From positions 1 to 9,241 of the forward strand of contig CALEWF010000179.1 of assembly GCA_937925455.1 (NCBI GenBank): a stretch of 9,241 nt of DNA, given 5' to 3'. Source of the DNA: an uncultured Flavobacteriales bacterium (lineage in GTDB: Bacteria > Bacteroidota > Bacteroidia > CAIKAF01). The notes beneath the pieces are model-generated. The model saw only the letters and a list, made by a program, of their open reading frames with translations. It had not been told where the DNA came from and did not search any database. Shown here piece after piece: positions 1 through 5,899 of this stretch. A program made the translations under genes and the position numbers. Numbering within the stretch: the stretch's first letter is position 1; the number at the start of each line of letters is the position of its first letter.

Positions 1-141
1 CAGCGTGTGAATCCGTACCTACGAGGTGGAAAAACACGCGACATCCCCTCTAAATGTTATTAAGTCCGGTTTATGCATTAGAAATTTTTTGTAAACATCC
101 AGAAAAACAAAAAGGTTTGTATCCACTGTTACATAAAATTC

Positions 142-228
142 TAACCACAAAGCACACAAAGAAAAAGTTATGACAGAAATGACCGCACGCTGTGTTCTTT
201 GTGTAAAATTTTGTGCTCTTTGTGGTAA
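142..228. repeat. A-rich inverted repeat element, copy 1 (ACCACAAAG arms)
   Basis: The left arm begins at 144 with ACCACAAAG followed by CACACAAAG. The right arm ends at about 226 and its reverse complement again begins ACCACAAAG, followed by AGCACAAAA and, further in, ACACAAAGAACACA. The outer nine bases pair perfectly and the inner part pairs imperfectly. The element therefore consists of short CACAAAG/ACACAAAG motifs facing each other. Similar 'accacaaagaacacagag' sequences are, to my knowledge, scattered between genes in several bacterial phyla, with no established function. A second copy follows about 35 bases away. Confidence 0.6.
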
Positions 229-261
229 AAATCATTTAACCCGAATAGTAAACAAATTTTT

Positions 262-348
262 TAACCACAAAGAACACAGAGATACACGGAAAACACAAAG
301 AAAATGAAAGTAAAAACATACGGTATTCTTCTGTGCTATCTGTGGTTA
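262..348. repeat. A-rich inverted repeat element, copy 2 (ACCACAAAG arms)
   Basis: The left arm starts with TAACCACAAAG at 262 and continues with AACACAGAG, ATACACGGA and AAACACAAAG to about 304. The right arm, 326-348, reads in reverse complement as TAACCACAGATAGCACAGAAG, so the outer AACCACA pairs perfectly and the following CACAGA block pairs with small offsets. The architecture and the roughly 87-base size match the copy at 142-228, but the internal bases differ. This suggests two diverged members of one element family rather than a fresh tandem duplication. Confidence 0.6.
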
Positions 349-461
349 TAATTTTTCTATAACAGTGGCTGCATAGACGCTTTGTCTTACCGCGGATACT
401 CTGCATAATTTCTCATACATAAACTGGGTTAAAATGAAGTAGAAAAAATGGCAATAAGTAT

Positions 462-1424
462 CTAAACCGATGCTATTACCAAATAAACAGTATAACCTAT
501 GTACGCCAAGGTAAACAAAGCTCCTTCCGTCCGGTTAATTTTTGATTTTTGGCCGGTAAACATAAAGCCAAATAATAACAAGCTGGCACCAATGCAAATC
601 ACTAAATCGGTATTCATGGCAGGATTAAATGGCAACGGCGAGATAGTAGCCGAGGATCCCAAAATAAAAAAGATATTGAAAATATTTGAGCCCACCACAT
701 TGCCCATGGCAATGTCTGAATTCTTTTTTAAAGCAGCCACTACCGAGGTAGCTAATTCCGGTACAGAAGTTCCTACCGCAACTACGGTTAATCCAATTAC
801 CGCTTCGCTGATGCCTAACTCTCTGGCTATATCTACAGCCCCTGTTACCAACAATTTGCCCCCGCCTATTAAAGCCACAATTCCAATGACTAACAAAAAT
901 AAAGACTTCCATACAGGAAAAATCCTTACCACCAGTTGCTCCGTTTCGGTTGAATTTTTAGAAGTCTCAAACGAATAATAAATGAAAATTAGAAAAAAAC
1001 AGAGCAGAATTAATCCATCAATACGAGATACGTAAGATGCCGAAGCTCCATCAATTAAAAAATCATTGGCCATAAAAAACAACACCAGGGCTGCCAGCAA
1101 AGTAAAGGGAATTTCTTTCCACACCGTACTGTGCTGCACGGTAATAGGATATACCATGGCTGATACCCCGAGAATCAATAAAATATTTACTATATTCGAA
1201 CCTACTACATTGCCAATGGCGATATCGGTATTGCCATGAAGTGATGAAATAAAACTTACCACAAATTCAGGCATGGAGGTTCCCAACGCCACCACGGTAA
1301 GGCCAATCACTAAATTCGATATCTTCATCTTTTTAGCCAGAGAAGAAGCACCATCCACCAACCAGTTGGCACCATATACCGTAAGCACAAATCCTCCTAA
1401 TAATAAAAGCAGGGTAATTAACAT
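462..1424 (-). CDS. Na+/Ca2+ exchanger-family (CaCA, YrbG-like) antiporter
   Basis: This is a complete 320-residue inner-membrane protein, the usual length for bacterial CaCA-family cation exchangers of the YrbG type. The two internally homologous alpha repeats are clear. Alpha-1 has GTSMPE at residues 48-53 and GNVVGSNI at 71-78; alpha-2 has GTSVPE at 218-223 and GNVVGSNI at 241-248. In this family the Glu of each (S/T)xPE motif and the GN/SN polar residues line the ion sites. The rest is about ten hydrophobic segments, with a charged loop near 151-170 between the halves. The likely role is sodium- or proton-coupled calcium extrusion; ion specificity cannot be read from sequence. The start at 1424 has GAGGAG 12 nt upstream, at 1437-1442. 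It is the last gene of the minus-strand cluster, 33 nt after the preceding stop. Confidence 0.93.
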   Translation of the reverse strand: MLITLLLLLGGFVLTVYGANWLVDGASSLAKKMKISNLVIGLTVVALGTSMPEFVVSFISSLHGNTDIAIGNVVGSNIVNILLILGVSAMVYPITVQHSTVWKEIPFTLLAALVLFFMANDFLIDGASASYVSRIDGLILLCFFLIFIYYSFETSKNSTETEQLVVRIFPVWKSLFLLVIGIVALIGGGKLLVTGAVDIARELGISEAVIGLTVVAVGTSVPELATSVVAALKKNSDIAMGNVVGSNIFNIFFILGSSATISPLPFNPAMNTDLVICIGASLLLFGFMFTGQKSKINRTEGALFTLAYIGYTVYLVIASV

Positions 1425-1457
1425 GGCTAATTAAAACTCCTCAAAAGTAATGGATAA

Positions 1458-1862
1458 TTATTCGATTATTACACCTTTATTGCCTAACGTAGGAATGTTT
1501 ACAAAGTTTTCGTAACGAATGGAATCGGGTGGAAAAATAAATTTCTTGTCATAAATTTCGGCCCGCTTATAAAAACTAACCCAATACTCGTTACTCAGTA
1601 CAAATAAATCTTCCATGATGGGTTCAATTTTAACAAATCCTCCGGCGGGCACTTCTTCGATAAAATGACGCAACACCGATGATTCGCGTTTTTCATCGTT
1701 AATAACACCATATCCGCGGGAAGTAACTAAAATTCCATAAATTTTTTCATTGCCTAAATTCAGCAAATACACATTCCACACCAATTCATCATCTTCACCG
1801 GCTTCCTGAATCACGGCAATGGCAATATCTTTTACCTCGGGTTGTTTTATATCCTTCAACAT
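1458..1862 (-). CDS. Uncharacterised protein, 134 residues, coupled to nadE
   Basis: I do not recognise a domain with a known function. The product is a soluble, acidic 134-residue protein with no signal peptide or membrane segment. It alternates predicted strands and loops. Visible features are an acidic patch (EAGEDDE at residues 20-26) followed by a strand-like WNVYLLNLGN (29-38), a GYGVIND stretch (50-56) and an aromatic-rich NEYWVSFYKR (91-100). The ATG at 1862 lies one base after the nadE stop codon (TAA-T-ATG), with no separate ribosome-binding site. Translation is therefore probably coupled to nadE by reinitiation. I have an unverified impression that small proteins like this recur beside nadE in other Bacteroidota. 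A role related to NAD synthesis is only a guess from position. Confidence 0.8.
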   Translation of the reverse strand: MLKDIKQPEVKDIAIAVIQEAGEDDELVWNVYLLNLGNEKIYGILVTSRGYGVINDEKRESSVLRHFIEEVPAGGFVKIEPIMEDLFVLSNEYWVSFYKRAEIYDKKFIFPPDSIRYENFVNIPTLGNKGVIIE

Positions 1863-1863
1863 A

Positions 1864-3492
1864 TTACTGCAGGTATTTTGCTACGATTGGCATCCTACGG
1901 CCCATTCCAAATGCCTTGTCAGAAACCCGAAGAATAGGTGGCGTTTGATGCCGTTTGTATTCGTTCATATTTACCATTTTCAACACGCGGTCCACTATGG
2001 CTGCTTCAAAGCCCATCTGCTTTAATTCAGCGGGACCTTTTCGCATTTCAATATATTGAAATAATATCTTATCTAATATATCATATTCTGGCAACGAATC
2101 CGTATCTTTTTGATTCTCCCTTAACTCGGCCGAAGGAGGTTTTACAATGGTATGCACGGGAATGACTTCCCAATTTCGGTTGATGTAATGAGCCAACTCA
2201 TACACCTGTGTTTTATACACATCACCCAATACCGATAATCCGCCACACATATCACCATACAGAGTTCCATACCCTACGGCAGCTTCGCTTTTGTTGGACG
2301 TATTAAGTAATACATGACCAAATTTATTGCTTAACGCCATCAAGGTAACAGCTCGGCACCGAGCCTGAATATTTTCTTCGGTTACATCAAAAGGCCTGCC
2401 TTCAAACAACGGCTGCAAACCCTGCAAAAAACTTTGATAAAATTCACTGATGGAAACGATGTTATATCGAATACCCAAATTCTTTGCCAGTTGCACCGCA
2501 TCGCCTATCGAGTGTTGCGAAGAAAAAGGGGAAGGCATCATTACACCCCATACATTTTCTTTGCCCAATGCTTCTACGGCCAATACACAAGTAACGGCAG
2601 AGTCTATACCTCCTGACAATCCAAGTATCGCATTTTTAAACCCTAATTTTTGAAAGTAATCGCGTATGCCAAGTACCAATGCATCATGAATTAACGACAC
2701 AGCCTCCGGTTCATTCACGGGATGATTGGCTTTTAACTGCTGCATGTTTACAATCCGAACTTCTTCTTTAAAAAAAGGAAGTAGCTCACAGCAATCACCG
2801 CCGGCATTAAATACCATCGAACCTCCATCAAAAATCAATTCGGTTTGTGCCCCTACATGATTTACATACACCATGGGACACCGGTATTTCTTTGTATTCC
2901 ATCGCATCATTTCCACCCGTTTGCGATGCTGGGTGTGTGAAAAGGGAGAGGCCGAAAGATTAATGATATATTCTGGATTTTCTTTGATTAATTCATCCAG
3001 CGGATGCACGGTGTACATCGGGTCATCGGCTATATCCCAGGAATCTTCGCAAATCACAACGGCTATTTTTTTGCCATTTACTTCTACACACTCAAAGGCT
3101 TTATTGGGTTCAAAGTACCGATATTCATCAAATACATCGTAGGTAGGAAGCAGGGTTTTATGAATAACATGCTTCACTTTCCCTTCGCCCAGTAAATACG
3201 CTGAATTAAACAAGTTTTTCCCACATAATTGAGGGTTTACTGAGGGCGCCCCTACCAATGCATGAATGGATGTACAGGCTTTCGCTACTTGCTGAACAGC
3301 TTGCTGTACCCGCTCTAAAAAATCGGCAAACTCCAAAAAATCACGCGGAGGATAGCCGGTAATGCATAATTCCGGGAATACTATCAGCTCAGCCCCGCCC
3401 AATTGTGCTTGATGAATAGCATCTAACATTTTAGCAGTATTCTGCTCAAAATGGCCAATGTGAAAATCCAACTGTGCCAGCGCCACATTCAT
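1864..3492 (-). CDS. nadE: Glutamine-dependent NAD+ synthetase
   Basis: This cytoplasmic enzyme makes NAD+ from nicotinic acid adenine dinucleotide, ATP and glutamine, the last step of NAD biosynthesis. The 542-residue product has both expected domains. The N-terminal nitrilase-type glutaminase (about 1-260) shows the Glu-Lys-Cys triad: E41 in FPELCITGYPPRD, K112 in HKTLLPTYDVFDE and C148 in VICEDSW. The C-terminal synthetase domain (about 265-542) has the ATP pyrophosphatase loop LSGGIDSAV at 292-300 and the conserved KPPSAELR...QKDTDSLPEYDILD block at 451-474. The length fits the shorter two-domain bacterial type rather than the longer mycobacterial one. All catalytic residues are present, so it should be active. 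The start at 3492 has no Shine-Dalgarno sequence. It lies 13 nt after the EamA gene and one base before the 134-residue gene, consistent with an operon. Confidence 0.97.
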   Translation of the reverse strand: MNVALAQLDFHIGHFEQNTAKMLDAIHQAQLGGAELIVFPELCITGYPPRDFLEFADFLERVQQAVQQVAKACTSIHALVGAPSVNPQLCGKNLFNSAYLLGEGKVKHVIHKTLLPTYDVFDEYRYFEPNKAFECVEVNGKKIAVVICEDSWDIADDPMYTVHPLDELIKENPEYIINLSASPFSHTQHRKRVEMMRWNTKKYRCPMVYVNHVGAQTELIFDGGSMVFNAGGDCCELLPFFKEEVRIVNMQQLKANHPVNEPEAVSLIHDALVLGIRDYFQKLGFKNAILGLSGGIDSAVTCVLAVEALGKENVWGVMMPSPFSSQHSIGDAVQLAKNLGIRYNIVSISEFYQSFLQGLQPLFEGRPFDVTEENIQARCRAVTLMALSNKFGHVLLNTSNKSEAAVGYGTLYGDMCGGLSVLGDVYKTQVYELAHYINRNWEVIPVHTIVKPPSAELRENQKDTDSLPEYDILDKILFQYIEMRKGPAELKQMGFEAAIVDRVLKMVNMNEYKRHQTPPILRVSDKAFGMGRRMPIVAKYLQ

Positions 3493-3505
3493 ATTGCGAA
3501 GGTAG

Positions 3506-4384
3506 TTATTTATTAGCCAAGGTTACGCCTGTTAGAATGATTAAAATACCAACTAAATAATGGATTGTAATATCTTCACCCAGAAATATGCCCCAACTGA
3601 TGGCAAACATGGGCACCAGATAAGTTACTGATGCCGCAAACAATACGGTGGTATGTTTGATAAGAAAATTAAAAATCAGCACTGCAAGCGAAGTGCCAAC
3701 TACTCCTAATGTAATTACATAGAACAGGTTTTCTAAATGCATAGCAGAAGTCATGGCTTTTTGAGGAACACCACTCATTAATAAATAAACCAAACTGGGT
3801 GGACCAATAAAACTCAGCGCCCCGGCTGTTACCATCAATGCCGGCAAATCTTTTAAATGCGTTTTGATAATATTGGTAGAAAAAGCATAACACACCGATG
3901 CTACCAAAGGTAAAATGGCATATACATAATTATTCCCCTGCCCCACTCCTTTATTAAATACCAGCAAATAAATCGTTCCGGCCAGTCCGATGATGATGCC
4001 TATCGCTGCCGACCGTTTAAATGCCAACGAAAAAAACATCCACCCCACAATCAAGGTAAAAATAGGAGCCGTAGCATTCAAAATTCCAGCTAATGAACTA
4101 TCAATATGGGTTTGAGCCGTAGCAAACAATAAAGCAGGGATGCCGTTACCTAATATCCCTGCCCAAAAAAGATACAGATAACGATCACGAGGTATCAGCT
4201 TATATTTTGGAAGCATAAATGGAAATAAAAACAAAAAACTCGAACTAATCCGAATAACTGCCACCTCAATCGGCTCATACGAACGTAAGCCTTGCTTCAT
4301 CAAAATAAAACTGCTTCCCCAGGTAAGCCCCAGTAACAACAACGTGATAAACTGCCAGGGTTTCTTCGATAAATCAATTAACAT
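3506..4384 (-). CDS. EamA/DMT-family transporter
   Basis: This is a complete 292-residue membrane protein with two EamA repeats and about ten hydrophobic segments, typical of drug/metabolite transporters of the RhaT/YdcZ-like superfamily that export amino acids, nucleobases or other small metabolites. Repeat 1 has TWGSSFILMKQGL at residues 21-33 and the conserved LNATAPIFT at 102-110. Repeat 2 spans about 152-290 and has ASVTYLVPMFAISWG at 251-265, GE at 269-270 and a terminal G-ILIILTGV segment. The substrate cannot be predicted. It is the first gene of the minus-strand cluster. Its start is only 48 nt from the divergent lipoprotein start, so its promoter must lie in that gap or reach into the neighbouring gene. 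No Shine-Dalgarno sequence is well placed. Confidence 0.92.
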   Translation of the reverse strand: MLIDLSKKPWQFITLLLLGLTWGSSFILMKQGLRSYEPIEVAVIRISSSFLFLFPFMLPKYKLIPRDRYLYLFWAGILGNGIPALLFATAQTHIDSSLAGILNATAPIFTLIVGWMFFSLAFKRSAAIGIIIGLAGTIYLLVFNKGVGQGNNYVYAILPLVASVCYAFSTNIIKTHLKDLPALMVTAGALSFIGPPSLVYLLMSGVPQKAMTSAMHLENLFYVITLGVVGTSLAVLIFNFLIKHTTVLFAASVTYLVPMFAISWGIFLGEDITIHYLVGILIILTGVTLANK

Positions 4385-4416
4385 ATATTATTGGGAGGAT
4401 ATGTAATTTTATGGCA

Positions 4417-4444
4417 CAAAGATTCACAGAATATGTGTAACAAA
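4417..4444 (-). promoter_or_regulatory. Candidate Bacteroidota promoter for the EamA-nadE cluster
   Basis: On the minus strand a TTTG (4441-4444) is followed after 16 bases by AATCTTTG (4417-4424), which matches the Bacteroidota -7 consensus TAnnTTTG at all but the first base. The predicted transcript start, about 4410, would leave an untranslated leader of roughly 25 nt before the EamA start codon at 4384. The spacing is slightly short for this promoter class. The element overlaps the 5' end of the divergent lipoprotein gene, so the two transcripts would interfere or be co-regulated. The match is short and could be chance. Confidence 0.3.
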
Positions 4445-4837
4445 CGAATATTGTCTCTGTTTTTAATAATGCTACTTATTTTAGCGGGCTGTGGTAACAA
4501 AAAAACAAAAAATCAAAACCTCTCTACTCTTCGTATTACTCTCAGCGGTCTCGATGGGCAGGGTCTATCCGAAGATTTTATTCGAAAAACACTGAACGAG
4601 TTGCCGGGCATTGAAAAAATAAACTTTGATTACCTGTTCGACTGCCTCTATGTAACCTACGATTCCACCAAATCTTCCCAAGCTTCCATTATTCAGGCCA
4701 TTCAATCCATCCAAGCCGATAAATACAAAATTTTAGAAATTGAATCAGCCGTTTCGCCCCAAAATCCCAAACTTCCACCACCACCACAAGAACAAGAAAT
4801 TGGCGATGATGTAAACATTTACAAAAACAATGTGTAA
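4433..4837 (+). CDS. Small lipoprotein with HMA-like domain lacking CXXC
   Basis: From the ATG at 4433 this encodes 134 residues. I prefer this start to the in-frame TTG at 4391 because it gives a compact signal peptide: a basic N-terminus (CNKR), a hydrophobic stretch and a lipobox LILAGC with the lipidated Cys at residue 20. After a Lys/Asn-rich linker, residues about 33-105 follow the beta-alpha-beta-beta-alpha-beta order of heavy-metal-associated domains: TLRITLSGLDG, then a helix, LPGIEKINFDYLFDCLYVTYD, and a final helix ending AIQSI. The loop that normally carries MxCxxC reads GLDGQGLS here, so the metal ligands are missing. The tail is Pro-rich (KLPPPPQEQE). A membrane-anchored protein of unknown role is likely, possibly ligand- or protein-binding. 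Its stop is 3 nt from the convergent neighbour's stop. Confidence 0.8.
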   Translation: MCNKRILSLFLIMLLILAGCGNKKTKNQNLSTLRITLSGLDGQGLSEDFIRKTLNELPGIEKINFDYLFDCLYVTYDSTKSSQASIIQAIQSIQADKYKILEIESAVSPQNPKLPPPPQEQEIGDDVNIYKNNV

Positions 4838-4840
4838 GGC

Positions 4841-5692
4841 TTAAAACCGAATCCGAATCCGTACCCCAAAATGGTCTGATAAGTCCTGATGCTTCTTATG
4901 CCATCGGGCTAAAGGCCGCACTACTTCCCGATAAACAAACCTGGGTTGCACCCCATTGCCTTTGTATAAAATATAATCTATCACTTCCTTTTCATTAGAA
5001 TTTCGCGGACACATATCATTCAACTCATGGTCACTGGTATATTGCAATTCACCAGTTAACGGCCCATCTTCTGCCTGCAAAATGTTGAGCATTTTAGGGT
5101 ACAAATCCCGGTCGTTTTTGGCCGTATTAAAATCCCCACACACAAGTTGCGGCACACCATAATTTTGATGCGCCCTCAGCAATCCGGCCAATTCCTGGTA
5201 TTGGCTCAGCTTTATTTCACGCGGACCGCCAGCTTCTAAATGAGTACCAAGAATTTGCACCAACTTCCCATGCCAATTAATTTCCACCAACAACGCCCCT
5301 TTTCGTGCAAAACAATCTTCTTTTTCGCAGTCTTTAAAATCCACTGTACCCCGTTCCCTCAAAGGCATCTTGCTTACTATCAATACCCCACTACTTATTT
5401 TAAAAACCCCTTTTTTATTAGCTGGACCAATGTGATACGGATATTTTTCCTTCAGTAATTTCAGCAACCTGCGATTTGCCACATTATCAAACGCCTCTTG
5501 AAACACAATCACATCGGCTGAATCATTGAGTAAATACTCAGCAATATACGGCACCCGCTTCAAAGGCCGGTGGCCAATATGTGCCAGCACCCGGGGCAAA
5601 AACTTAATGTTCCAGCTCAATACGTTCAACTCCTGCGTCATCCCCACCATCGGCAGCAATATTAACCAACCTATTATCCACTGTTTTTTCAT
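4841..5692 (-). CDS. Secreted sphingomyelinase-like endonuclease/exonuclease/phosphatase-family protein
   Basis: This is a 283-residue metal-dependent phosphodiesterase of the endonuclease/exonuclease/phosphatase (EEP) fold. A signal peptide (residues 1-19, then QELNV) predicts export. The active-site motifs appear in order: LSWNI with N28, FQEAFD with E66, GTHLEA with H151, GDFN with D187 and N189, DYIL with D239, and LSDHFGV with D273 and H274. The FARKGALLVEI segment (128-138) and SGVLIVSKMP (101-110) resemble the neutral/bacterial sphingomyelinase branch rather than the DNA-repair nucleases. It may therefore hydrolyse a phospholipid or sphingolipid headgroup, but a nuclease or another phosphodiesterase is possible. 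The length and catalytic residues look intact. The start at 5692 faces a GC-rich hairpin island, and no clear promoter motif was found. Confidence 0.88.
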   Translation of the reverse strand: MKKQWIIGWLILLPMVGMTQELNVLSWNIKFLPRVLAHIGHRPLKRVPYIAEYLLNDSADVIVFQEAFDNVANRRLLKLLKEKYPYHIGPANKKGVFKISSGVLIVSKMPLRERGTVDFKDCEKEDCFARKGALLVEINWHGKLVQILGTHLEAGGPREIKLSQYQELAGLLRAHQNYGVPQLVCGDFNTAKNDRDLYPKMLNILQAEDGPLTGELQYTSDHELNDMCPRNSNEKEVIDYILYKGNGVQPRFVYREVVRPLARWHKKHQDLSDHFGVRIRIRF

Positions 5693-5715
5693 GATTGTTT
5701 CTTTTCTCTGTATTA

Positions 5716-5866
5716 GGGCGGCCCCTTCGGGACGGGTGCTTCGTTATAGCTCGCTTGCCTCAGCGGCAGCTACATCGGCTGCGGTGTCCGCCTTTCATGG
5801 CGGCCTCCTCGCCGGGTAGCTGCTTCGCTTCGGCAGCGCTCGCTGCCACTTCGCCCCCTGCCGCAT
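5716..5866. repeat. GC-rich hairpin-dense intergenic island
   Basis: About 150 bases of strikingly GC-rich DNA sit in an AT-rich neighbourhood, between two divergent genes. It contains several small stem-loops: CCC-TTC-GGG at 5723-5731, GCAGC/GCTGC at 5766-5770 and 5778-5782, CCGCC/GGCGG at 5788-5792 and 5799-5803 with a six-base loop, and GGCAGC/GCTGCC at 5832-5837 and 5842-5847 with a four-base loop. Its two halves share 'gcttcg', 'gctcgct' and 'ggcagc' words, so they look like imperfect copies of one another. I see no gene in it. It resembles the interspersed GC-rich palindromic repeats seen in some Bacteroidota genomes. Its role is unknown; structure in the two flanking leaders is one possibility. 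Confidence 0.65.
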
Positions 5867-5874
5867 AAAATTAC

Positions 5875-5882
5875 TACTTTCG
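5875..5882 (+). promoter_or_regulatory. Candidate -7 promoter element for the aldehyde dehydrogenase gene
   Basis: TACTTTCG at this position matches the Bacteroidota -7 consensus TAnnTTTG at five of its six fixed positions and lies 17 bases upstream of the ATG at 5900. The -33 element is weak: the closest candidate is TTC at 5850-5852, at the edge of the GC-rich island. If real, the transcript would have a very short leader. It is supported only by the motif and by its location in the sole gap upstream of the gene. Confidence 0.3.
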
Positions 5883-5899
5883 GCCTAAAATCATGCGTC

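Larger units (their letters stand above)
1..461. other. Left-end non-coding region
   Basis: No convincing gene is visible in these 461 bases. Short open stretches touch the left edge: plus frame 1 is open to a TAA at 61-63 and plus frame 3 to a TAA at 51-53. I recognise neither, so the 3' end of a gene beyond the edge is possible but unsupported. The rest is AT-rich. It contains two inverted-repeat elements at about 142-228 and 262-348, listed separately. The region lies downstream of the minus-strand antiporter gene, whose stop is at 462-464. I see no classical hairpin plus T-tract terminator for that gene, though the inverted repeats could form stem structures in its read-through transcript. 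Confidence 0.6.

Noticed and set aside
1..63. 3' end of a gene entering from the left edge
   Set aside because: Two frames are open for 50-60 bases but neither translation is recognisable, and such short stretches are expected by chance.
499..978. Plus-strand open frame of 159 codons opposite the antiporter gene
   Set aside because: It is antisense to a well-conserved CaCA exchanger and its translation resembles no family; it is a by-product of the real gene's codon use.
4386..4393. TATTATTG as a -7 promoter element for the lipoprotein
   Set aside because: It has one mismatch to the consensus, but no TTG lies at a suitable distance upstream.
4391..4432. TTG at 4391 as the start of the lipoprotein
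   Set aside because: It would add 14 polar residues before the signal peptide; the ATG at 4433 places the basic residues, hydrophobic core and lipobox at normal distances.
5526..5819. Plus-strand open frame running from the phosphodiesterase gene into the GC-rich island
   Set aside because: Half is antisense to the phosphodiesterase and the rest translates the palindromic island into low-complexity Ala/Ser sequence.
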